This document shows, piece after piece, positions 23,915 through 35,000 of a DNA stretch of 64,000 nucleotides. Numbering within the stretch: the stretch's first letter is position 1; the number at the start of each line of letters is the position of its first letter. The DNA comes from Hymenopus coronatus (lineage: Eukaryota; Arthropoda; Insecta; Mantodea; Hymenopodidae), in the NCBI GenBank assembly GCA_030762935.1, contig CM060880.1:11876501-11940500 (forward strand), given 5' to 3'. The position numbers and the translations under genes were made by a program. The notes beneath the pieces are model-generated. The model saw only the letters and a program-made list of their open reading frames with translations. It did no database searches and had not been told where the DNA came from.

Positions 23915-24040
23915 GGCCAGGCCAGGCCAGGCCAGGCCAGGCCAGGCCAGGCCAGGCCAGGCCAGGCCAGGCCAGGCTAGGCCAGGCCAGGCCAGGCTAG
24001 GCCAGGCCAGGCCAGGCCAGGCCAGGCCAGGCCAGGCCAG
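23915..24040 (+). repeat. (GGCCA)n pentanucleotide array
   Basis: About 25 GGCCA units, broken by two isolated GGCTA units near 23975 and 23996. The T-to-C change relative to the preceding array suggests spread of one variant. Confidence 0.95.
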
Positions 24041-24059
24041 TTTGCTAGGGTCTGAAGGC

Positions 24060-25960
24060 TAGGGCTAGGTTGGACTGGGCTGGGAGTTGGGATGGGTCTG
24101 GAGTTGAGATGGGCTGGGCTGGGCTGGGCCAGGAGTTGAGATGGGCTGGGCTGGGCTGGGCCAGGAGTTGAGATGGGCTGAGCTGGGCCAGGAGTTTGGA
24201 TGGGCCTGGCCTGGCTGGGCTGTCCTGGGAGTTGGGATGGGATGGGCTGGGCTGGCCAGGGAGTTGGGATGGGCTGGGCCCGTCCGGGCCGGGAGTTGGG
24301 CTGGGCTGGGAATTGGGATGGGACGGGCATGGCTGGCCCAGGAGTTGGGATGGGCTAGGATGGGATGGGCTGGCCTGGGAGTTGGGATGGGTTGGGCTCG
24401 GAGAGCTGGGATGGGATGGTCTGGGCCGGGCCGGAAGTTGGGATGGGATGGGAGTTGGGATGGGCTGGGATAGGAATTGGGTTAGGATGGCCTGGGCTGG
24501 GCGTTGGGATGGGCTGGGCTGGACCCAGCCGGGCCGAGAGTTGAGCTGGGCTGGGCGGGGCCGGGAGTTGGGATGGTCTGGGCTGGGCCAGGAGTAGAAA
24601 TGGGCTGGGCCCAGCCGGGCCGAGAGTTGGGATGGGCCAGGAATTGGGATGGCCAGGAGTTAGGACGGGCTGGGCTGGGCTGGGCTGGGCCGGGCCGGGA
24701 GTTGGGATGGGCTGGGCTGGGCCAGGTCTGGAGTTGGAATGGGCTGGGCCGGAAGTTGGGATGGGATGGGTTGGGCTGGGCGTTGGGATGGGCCGGGAGC
24801 TGGGATGGGATGGTCTGGGTTGGGCCGGGAATTGGGATGGGCTGGGTCCGCAGTTGGGATGGGGCTGGGCTGTGCTGGGAGTTGGGCTGGGCTGGGCTGG
24901 GAGTTGGGATGGGCTGGGCCCCTATGGAGTTTGGCTGGGCTGGGCGTTGGGATGGGTTGGGAGTTGGGATGGGCTGGACTGGGCTGGGCTGGGCCTGGTC
25001 TGGAGTTGGGATGGGCTGGGCCGGTAGTTGGGATGGGCCGGTAGTTGGGATGGGCTGGGAGTTGGGATGGCCCGGGAGTTTGGATGGGATGGTCTGGGCT
25101 GGGCCGGGAGTTGGGCTGGGCTGGGCCGGGAGTTCAGCTGGGCTGGGCTGGGCGGGGCCGGGAGATGGGATGGGCTGGGCGTTGGGATGGGCTGGGCTTA
25201 GCCGGGCCGAGAGTTGGGATGGGCCAGGAATTGGGATGGCCAGGAGTTGGGATGGGCTGGGCTGGGCTGGGCCGGGAGTTGGGATGGGTGGGATGGGATG
25301 GGCTGGGCTGGGCTGGGCTGGGCCGGGATTTGGGATGGGATGGGCTGGGCCGGTAATTGGGATGGGCTGGGAGTTGGGATGGGATGGGATGGGCTGGGCT
25401 GGGCGTTGGGATGGCCCGGGAGTTGGGATGGGATGGTCTGGGCTGGGCCGGGAGTGGGGATGGGCTGGGCTGGGCCGGGCCGGGAGTTGGGATAGGATGG
25501 GCTGGGCTGGGCCGGGAGTTGGGATGGGTGGGCTGGGCCGGGAATTGGGATGGGCTGGGCTGGGCTAGCCTGGCCTGGCCTGGGAGTTGGGATGGGCTGG
25601 GCCGGGAGTTGGGATGGGATGGGCTGGGCTGGCCTGGCCTGGCCCGGGAATTGGGATGGGCTGGGTTGGCAGCTGGGAGCTGGGCTGGGTTGGCAGCTGG
25701 GCTGGGCTGGGCTGGGAGTTGGGATGGGCTGGGCCGGTATGGAGTTTGGCTGGGCTGGGCGTTGGGATGGGTTGGGAGTTGGGACGGGCTGGGCTGGCCT
25801 GAGCTGGGCCTGGTCTGGAGTTGGGATGGGCTGGGCTGGGCGTTGGGATGGGCTGGGAGTTGGGATGGCCCGGGAGTTTGGATGGGATGGTCTGGGCTGG
25901 GCCGGGAGTTGGGCTGGGCTGGGCTGGGCCAGGCCGGGCCGGGAGTTGGGATGGGTAGGG
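24060..25960 (+). repeat. G-rich mosaic minisatellite (GGGCT/GGGAT/GGAGTT units)
   Basis: About 1.9 kb made from short words (gggctg, ggccgg, gagttgg, gatggg) in higher-order combinations, e.g. recurring stretches around 24600-24700 and 25140-25260. Stop codons are almost absent, so all frames look open (MGWAG-like on +, Pro/Ser/Gln-rich on -). It is non-coding in my reading. Confidence 0.93.
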
Positions 25961-26530
25961 TGGATGTGTAGGTAAAGTGAGTTGGGTGGGTGGGTAAGGT
26001 GCTTCCGTAGGTAAGTGGGTGGATGGGAGGGTTGGTGGGTAGGTTAGATGGGTAAGTAGGGTGGGTGAATAGGTGGATGCATAGGGTGGGCAGGTAAGTT
26101 GGGTAGGGTAGGGTAGGTAGGTGTGAAAGGTAAGTGGTGGGGACAGTGGGTGGGTTTGGGGGTGTAGGTAGGTAGGGTGAGTGGATAGGTGGGGTGGGTA
26201 AATGGGTAGGTTGGTCCAAGGGTGCCTAGGTAGGTGGGTGGGTTGGTTAGGTAGTTGGGTGGGGTGGGTGTGGTGGGTAGGGTGTATAGATAGGTAGGGC
26301 AAGGTAGGTAGGGTAGGTAAGTGGGTAGGTAGGGTGAGTATTTGGTGGTTAGATAGTTGGGTAGAGTAAGTAAGTGGGTAGGTAGGTGGGAAGATAGGTT
26401 GGTAACTAGGTAGGTTGGGGTGGGTAGAGTGGGTGTGGTAGATATGTGGGGCGGGTAGGTAAGTTAGGGTGGTTAGGCATGCCAGGCAGGCAATGTAGGT
26501 GGGCAGGCAGGCAGGCAGGCAGGCAGGTAT
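25961..26530 (+). repeat. GGTAG/GGTGG-type degenerate tract
   Basis: Low-complexity G/T/A-rich continuation (gtaggtagg, gtgggtggg) ending in (GGCA)n at about 26500-26525. It closes the block before ordinary AT-rich sequence resumes. Confidence 0.88.
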
Positions 26531-26649
26531 GTGGGTTGAGGGAAGTGAGGAAAAGAGCAGTAGAATATTGGAGAATATAACAAGAAGACTTGTTGATATA
26601 TCCTGTGTTTTTTCTATCCAAAGCCCACAATACTCATCTCTAAACATAT

Positions 26650-27820
26650 TGTTTCCACAATAAATTGGAATAAATATGCTAGTTGTATAACAATACTCTG
26701 AAGTTAAATAAAATATTGTAAACAACATGTTACAAAATTAGTTTTAGTAATTTACTACTCTTCAGTTTGTTCTACCTTGAGCCCTCTCATTACTAAACCT
26801 TTCCTTTGTAGCTTGTCATCTAAATAACTGTTAGTTAACCTACTATACAACTTTGTACAATTTTACAGATGGCACAAATAATTTTGTATTTGTGCATTTT
26901 GTTATGCCCTGCAATACATCCATCAAAATTATCTCTGATTTAATCCATTACCTGTCATTGTTAATACTTTACTTGTTCTGTACAATGATGGGTATATCCG
27001 TCATCAGCATTTGCAAAAATTTTATGTGTGCTGCATTACTGATCAGACTGATTATATCATGTTTTAGTTCTACAAGTTTCCAAGAGATGCCTCTGACTTA
27101 AAAAAGATGTCATGGTTATTTGTATTGAACTCACATGGGCAAAAGAAAGCTCTTAGTGAATCATAGAAGCCACCAAACTTCTGCTAATCTATGAGTGGCA
27201 GAGCAATAACAATGGCTGATCGTATGAATTAGAAAATGCAAGGCTTTTGCAATTATGTTTTTAGGTTAAGGATATGCCATCATATGATACATTTACTGGT
27301 GAATCATTAGAATGTGACGATAGTGAGAAAGAGGAAACTGATAGTGCCTACTATATTATCAGCTTAGCAGACCAACTTTAGTGCCATAATAACTTACAAA
27401 TTTCCAAGGGATGTGATTTATAATGTTCAATTTCAAGCACAATGCTCATCTGTAGGTCAAATAAATCTTTAAGAGCTAGACATTTTGGTGAAATCCCAAA
27501 GAAGCTTATGTTGTTAGTGAATACAAGACAGAGTAATTTTTGCTAAAAAAATTGTATTTCTGGGCATAAATTATTCAATAAAACTGGTAAGTCAATGGAT
27601 TAAAGGATGACTCTTGTAATGCTTTTGTCCTGTGCTGTGCAACATCACTGATGAACAGGTTGCTAAATGGTGAACCGAAGTACTGCTTCCTTAATTTCTA
27701 ATATGACATTATAATCACTGTTTTGGTTATAATATTGTTAACAGAACATCTATTATGAAGTTTCAGAAAAATTCAGAAGAGCATTCTTAATAGTGGACAT
27801 AAAGTGTTTGTGAAACCATA
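26650..27820. other. Intergenic AT-rich stretch, nothing recognised
   Basis: Unique-looking sequence between the G-rich block and the receptor stop codon. It probably holds the receptor 3' untranslated region, but I could not place a poly(A) signal on the reverse strand. Confidence 0.4.
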
Positions 27821-27821
27821 T

Positions 27822-28237
27822 CTATTTCATTGAATTTGCAAGCTGCATTTGATATATTTTCTTGCATCTATGTGTGACCAACTCAGCTACAAAAACAGCA
27901 GCTGAAGTTATCAGTCCCAATGTGAGAAGTAAGAATGCTCCCTCCAAATGGTACACTTGAAGAGTCCTGGGAGTGCCTCCATCAGGATCCATCGCATTAT
28001 GACTGATAGCTATCAGCAGTTGAAGACGACTGGATAGCAAACGGCGTACCACATCAGCCTGCCAATAAACTCCTAATCCTCCTTGGTTTATTGACAAGAT
28101 GAGGTTGTTGAGGGTCTGAATGTATGGTCCACCCTTTCTTGTTGCGAGTACTACGTGAGCGCTGTAGAAGGGTTCTTTCATGAGCCTCAGCCCAGACATT
28201 GCCTCACTGGTAATGTATGGTCCATAAGAGAATGCAC
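27822..28237 (-). CDS. IR gene exon 5 (S2 second half, TM3, stop)
   Basis: Acceptor tccttcag. AFSYGPYITSEAMSGLR ... TM3 GAFLLLTLGLITSAAVFVAE ... then a basic tail ending ANSMK and the stop at 27822-27824. Confidence 0.92.
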
Positions 28238-28957
28238 CTGAAGGAGAATACATCATGTAGTGGAAGTAGTGAACAAAACAGTCCTCAATATCTATAGTAA
28301 AGCATACTTATTGCTTTCTCTACCCCCTTAGTAATGATAGAGGAACTATAGTACTATGCCTGAAAATTAAAATGATGATATTTTCACCCAGAGAGAGAGA
28401 GGGAGAGTGGAGAAAAATATAACTCAAAAACAGATGAATACCAAACATCACACACAAATATTTTCGCTGAATTCCCCTGTATTTATTAACTATTGCTTAT
28501 AAAGAAAAATCATTATTATTTTTTAACTTTCATAAAAATGGCTCTAATGATGAATTAAGCAAATATTTGAGCTATTAACATGAATAAGTGATATATACTT
28601 AAGTTAGCCTGGGTGGCTTAGTTGGTTAGGTGCTGAACATCTGATCCCAAGGTTGTGCCGGTCCTCATGGCCGCACTCGCTAAAGCGTCTCGCTTTGGCG
28701 TTTTGCAGCGCAGGGGATCGTCGTGGGTTCGAGTCCCGCCTTGGGCATGGGTGTTATATGTTTGTGTATGTAAAAAGTAAAATAGAAATACGGTAATCAC
28801 ATTAGGTGAATAAAAAGTAGGGTATACAGTGTCGGAGTCCCGATCAGACTCCGGAACTGTATTTTTAAAAAAAAAACAAAATATTTATTTTAAATCTTGA
28901 ATTATCTTTGAATAAACCCAAATTTGGTATTTAATTGTCTTTTCATTTTTGGGCAAT

Positions 28958-29005
<48 letters not shown>

Positions 29006-32000
29006 GCACACACACAGATCTTTTTCTAAAAATTTGATTTTCTCAAAAAGGTCTGTGTGTCTGTGAACACGATAACTCAAAAACGAAAAGTCGGTAAAAT
29101 ACCAAACTTGGTATTTAAGTTTAGTATCTTCCAGGGATGCGACATGAAGATTTTGAGAAAAATCCCCCCACCCCAAACTACCCTTTACATGGAACTTTTT
29201 TCGAAAATTTTGATTTTCTCAAAAATGGCTCTAACGATTTTGATTAAAATATCGTATAATAAAGCTATTTACCTGACAAATAAAATGTATATTTTGAATT
29301 TTCTGGGAATAGCCTCTGAAGACTACTTTATTCTGGATGAATTTTTCATAACTACTAAACCGTAAGAGATGGACAAAAACTTAAGGCACAAAAAATGTAG
29401 AGCACATTAAAACACACAATTTATGTTATATACATTTTTTTTGTGAAGTTGATCGTTTTTGAGATATTCCTTTTTCTTGGTTTCAGCTTTGAAAAACTTA
29501 TACTTTTCTCATACAGGAATTTGTCAACTCCTGTCCATACAAACAAAGGAACATCAGTCACATAGCAACCAGCTTTAGGCTTTCATTTTGCCTTATTTCA
29601 CTTCTATTTACAATAAAGCAAGAAATAAGACTATTTCTGCTAATTTTTCTCGATTAGCATGAAATATATAAAAGATAAGCTTATTAACAATAATTTGTTA
29701 CAGAGAGATAGAGAAAGTCATGTGAATAGAACACATCAGATTTTTTTTCAATAGTAAGGTTTTGTCTATCTCTTACAGTTTACCAGTTATGCAAAATTCA
29801 CCCAGAATGAACAGGTTTTCAGAATATATTCCCAATAAATTTAGGATATACATTTTATTTGTGATATAAATACCTTTAATAAACAGTATTTTAATCAAAA
29901 TCTTAGTCATTTTTGGAAAAACAAAATTTTCGAGAGGGGTGGGGGAATTTTCTTGAAACTTTTCATGTTGCATCCTTGGAAGGTATGAAATATAAATACC
30001 AAGTTTGGCATTTAACAGTCTCTTAGTTTTTAAGCAATGCTGTCCATAGACACACACACACACATGGACCCTTTTCTAAAAATGCTTTTTTTGTGGACTC
30101 AGCGGACTCAAAACATTTATTTCCAGTGAAATCTCAGTATCAACACACTATGTACATAGTACAGGTAGAAAAGGTAAAAGTGTTTTTTTCAGACTTCAAA
30201 ACATATTTGCAGTGAAATCTCAACATCAAATTTTTTGGTGGAATACAATACCTTCTCTAGTTACTATGTATATTGTATTACATACATGCTAAGAAAAGTA
30301 ATAAACACAATGAGTCAATGCTTCTAGGCACTCGAAAGAATCCTATATGCGCTACAGAATAAATAAACAATTTAAGACTATATCAACTTGCCATAAACAT
30401 ATTATAATGTATCTAAACATCTTCCTACTAATCTAATAGATAATCAAAACACATTCTAAATATGTAAATGTGTATTAAATATTCAAATAATAAAAATAAA
30501 ATGAAAAATTTCAATATACGATCATAACAATAATTTGTTACAGAGATGTAGAGAAAGTCATGTGAATTGAGCACATCAGATTTTTTTATGCAGCGTTGAC
30601 CGTTTCTGAGATATTTTTTGATATTCATTGAATTTTAAACTACGTAACTTTTCTCAAACAGAAAGTCACCTTTCATTTCATCTCTCTTGTTTTACTGCAG
30701 ACCATGACAACCAAACTGAATTTAAATTGTTTACTACAGTGGCCAGCTTTTAAAAAAGTTGACTACACCAGTATTTCCTAATTTCTCTTCTACTTACATA
30801 GAAGCAAGCAATAAGATCATATAAGAATATTTCAACTCCTGGCCTTGCAAAAAATGCATTCCAATCATGTAGCAACCAGCTTATAAAATATTTTAATGTA
30901 GCTGTAGCCTGGTGTATTCCCTTTTTCCCTTCTACTTACTAGGAAGCAAGTAATAAGGACCATTAATTTTGCTAGTGCTTGCCATGATTACCATGAAAAC
31001 TTTTTAACAATAATTTGTTACAGAAATAGAACACATCAGATTTTTTAATTTCTGGCATTAAATATGTCAGAAGCATATACTGCATAACTTGTATGGAGTT
31101 TTATGTTCATTGGGAAAACTGGAAATTATGTTACATTGGTTTTTCCTCTTATTGACATGACTAAGAAATTTAGAAGTGCAGTATTGGTTTAATAATTTCA
31201 TTAACTCGTCTGGAAAATTGAGTACATTTATAGTTTATAAAATAACACAGAGTGAGTCGACCAGACACTCTATGGCTTCACATAGTCAAAGACTTACTAC
31301 AAAAAGATGTACATCTTTTGAACAAAATTTATGAAAAAGCTTTTGTAGTTAAACCATTTCCATGACATTCTTTGTCATTGGTTTGATAATCAAAGAGAGA
31401 GAAAGTGTGTGCTTGCATGTGTGTGTGCACGTGCATGCATGCATGCTGTTGCACTTTTGAGATTATTCTATATTTAATTTCCTTATAATATACTCCCCCT
31501 ATAATACTCTGTACACTGTGCCATTTCTGTTCAACTTTGTTTCTTACTGTAATGTTATTTTCTCCATGAGAGGGCAGAAATGGGATGGAAATTGCCACTA
31601 GGTGCGTAACAGTCGTTCTTCTTCCTTGCCAGAGGGGTTTTGCTCAAACGGATGAGCGTATAGAGATTTTGGTTGCTCAGCTCAGTTGGCCAGGGCTAAA
31701 TACCAGTAAGTAAATCCTGTAAAAAGTGTTTCTTGTTTTGCCTTAATTGGTCTTTCTGACTGCTGCTTTTCATACAGTTATTTGTTTCAGATTTTATAAT
31801 TGTTAAATTGTTGATTTATTAATATTTGATCCACTTATTTATTGTTAATATATAATTTTGTTATTTTTTAAAGCTTCAGTTTTCCTTATGCGAAATGTGT
31901 CCAGCTAAGTGTTCCGCATAAGGGTTTCCCTGTATGTAGATTAGTCTGCAATAAATACTTTTGTATTCATTTTAAGACCTGGGTTTCGTGATTCTGTAGC

Positions 32001-35000
32001 ACAAATAAATTGTCACTAAATGACTAAGCTGTAGCACTCTTATATATGCTGTTATTTGACATGAGTGATGATTATGTAATGGAATAGTGTCGTTAGTTCT
32101 GTTAATTGAACTTTTGTGAAATAAATTTCACTGAGAATTGAATCATACATCTTATATATGCAATGAGAGAGGCATTCCTTATACCTTAATAGGGATTTGT
32201 CGTGAACCTTAGGCACCCAGTAATTAAAAAGATCAAGAAATGGCACAACACTGTCGCCATACAATGTAACCATATTTCTGATTATGTTCTTAAATATATG
32301 AATACAGCATTGTGGCTTATTTAAAATATTAAAGGATAGAATAGAATTAATATAGAAATGCTAACCATAAAGGAATTATACTAGTAAAACTCGTTCAAAA
32401 TTTATAAGTACTGCATATACTTACCACCTGATAGCTGTTCTATAATTATTCCAGTATCAGCGCACAGAGCAGCGACTGCCAATTCCTCACTTGACATCCT
32501 TACATACTTGTTGGCTATGGTGTTTAAAATTGGGTCATCACTGTATCGGAAAGCCCATGTGGGCGAATCTTGTGGAAAAGACCAATTACGGTCGCTTGCT
32601 GCCAAATCCACCAATGTATCCAAAGGATGTTCATACCTGTGTAAAGTTTAATAGCAATTACACTTCCTTTTAAATTTACACAATAATCTTAGCACTACAA
32701 TTTAACTGCTTATTCCTCAGTTGGTAACATCTTTGTGTTACCCATTAATCTAAGACATAGAGACAAATTCAGAATGGTATGAGATCTGGTTGTTGTCATT
32801 ATCTTGACAATTTAGCTCAGCTATTAAAGTGCCAATGCAATGGCCGAGATTAGCCAATTTCAACCAATTGCGATATTGTCAAAACATCTTATCCCAACTG
32901 ATGTTCATTTCTCTGAAATCTTGTCGCAACTGATGTTTGTTTGTTTAATTCAGGAGGCAGTGAAGAAAGAAAAAAAGACATTCAGTAAATAAACATGGTT
33001 GAATGCATCATCTACCATTTAAAAACTAATGTAACTATTACAATCATAACCAGACAAAATTTCCCTTCCTATATGTTATAAATTATTAATAGTCTACTTC
33101 GCTGGACTGTCTTATCAAATACAATTCATGTTTTCATCTCTTAGGATAATTCACTCCCGTTACTTCGCTCCGGATGTGAATTATCGACAAGATGAAAACA
33201 CTTGTGGTATTACTTATGATAATCTTATACTCCCTGCTACCAGTATATAAAATACTCTCAAATGGATCTCGGATAATTTTACTTCTATATTTTTAATTTT
33301 TATTTTCTCTAGCACATAAGTACAATGTATTGTATTCCACCTAAAAATTGATACTGAGATTTCGTTGGAAATATATGTTTTGAACCTGCCTGAAACCAAA
33401 GAAGGGTCTTTTTAGAAAAACTTATTTTGAGAGAGAGATAGGAGAGATATATACATGAGTGTCTGTGGGCAGCATAACCCAGCATACCAAACTTCGTATT
33501 TAAATCCAGTATCTTCCAATAATGCAACACACAGATTTTCAAGAAAATCCCCAACCCCCAAATATCTTTTCATGGAACATTTTTCAAAAATTACGGTTTA
33601 GCAGTTAAGCAAAATTTGGCAAAATGCATCCAGAATAAAGAGGTCTTCAGGGGCCGCATGCATGCACGCAAACACACATTCTTTTTTTTGGATTCAGGGG
33701 ACCAGAAATCATCTATTTCTGGAGAAATCTCGGTATCAAATTTTTGAGTGAAATACTATACTTTCTCTATACACTATGTACATAGTATGTATAGAGAAAG
33801 TAATAACATTCATCAAGAAAATTACTGTCATTTCTCAGAGGGAACTGCAGGGTATAAAGGCCGATTTCCTAAACAGGTGCCACAAGTGCTTGAATAATGA
33901 GGGAAGGTATTTCCATAAGTGAATACTTTTACTTTTAATTGTTGACAAAACATAGTAGTATATTTACTGCGGATGTTCTGTCACTCGCTCTGCATCCATA
34001 GCAAACACTCCACCAGCCAGCTAAGACCTACAAAATCTGCTCTGCTCTATGCAGATCATCCACAGAAGCTTTGGTGGGTTTGGACCCCAACATTTTCACC
34101 CCCCCCCCCCCACTCTCTCAGCACTTCCAACATCTTGTATAAATATAATATATCACATCACTTTTCTTTTTTATGGAAGTTTTTAAACAGTGTTGTTATA
34201 TTCATTTATTTGACAACTAGTCGATTAATTACACTAAACAACACTTACTTAGGATTTTTGCCAGAACATGTTATGAAGGACTATTTTCCTTCATTTTCAA
34301 CCGGATATTGACTATTTCCTTGCGGTGAAGCTATCCCAGCAAAGAAAAACTCAGGCATATACAAAATGGAATGCTAGAAATGTAATCAGATTTATATTGG
34401 AAAAACAAAAAGATCTAGAAACGAGATCAAAGAACACTTCAGAAACATAAATAAAAACAATTGTAAAAATCAGCAGTTGCCACCCACTTTATAAATTTAG
34501 AGCCAATGCTTCTAGAACATCTAACAGAAAGACAAGAGCTGGCCACATGGGAACACAGCTTCATTGTAAAAAATAAAAACAGGGTTTCAATTTCCACATT
34601 CCACAGAAGGATGTGTTTAGCAAGTTCATTGAACCATCACCAGAGGAAATGTAAATGGAGTTTTTTATTTGTGGACGCTCTTTAACTGCTGTGGTTCTCA
34701 GCACCCCATTCTATACTGGGCATGAAATACCGCTTAATTTTACTCAGAGGCCTCTCTATCAGGCTTGAGGTTCTTTTACGTGCCGTAAATCTACGATGCA
34801 GGACCAAAGGCTTTACTTCCCTTCCGAAGGAAGCCATGCTAAGGATTGCTTCCAGAGGAGACAGCACTTACAACATTGCTAGCTTCACCACAAGGAATTA
34901 GCTGATTCCAGTTGAAAATGAAGGAAACTAGTCCTTCAAAACATGTTCTAGTAAAAGTCCCAAGTAAGTGTTGTTTAGTGTAATTAATCAACTCGTCAAA

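Noticed and set aside
23500..24040. CRISPR-like regular array
   Set aside because: Units are five bases long with no spacers; it is a simple tandem repeat in a eukaryotic genome.
24504..25568. 354-codon open frame on the + strand (Gly/Trp/Ala repeats)
   Set aside because: It lies wholly in the G-rich minisatellite; other frames and the opposite strand are equally open, so openness reflects unit composition.
25565..26728. 387-codon open frame on the - strand (Pro/Thr/Ser-rich)
   Set aside because: Reverse complement of the same low-complexity block and its GGTAG-like continuation; no start context, splice sites or domain.
28608..28740. Possible functional tRNA gene
   Set aside because: A and B boxes are too far apart for a tRNA, and it has a SINE body and A-rich tail.
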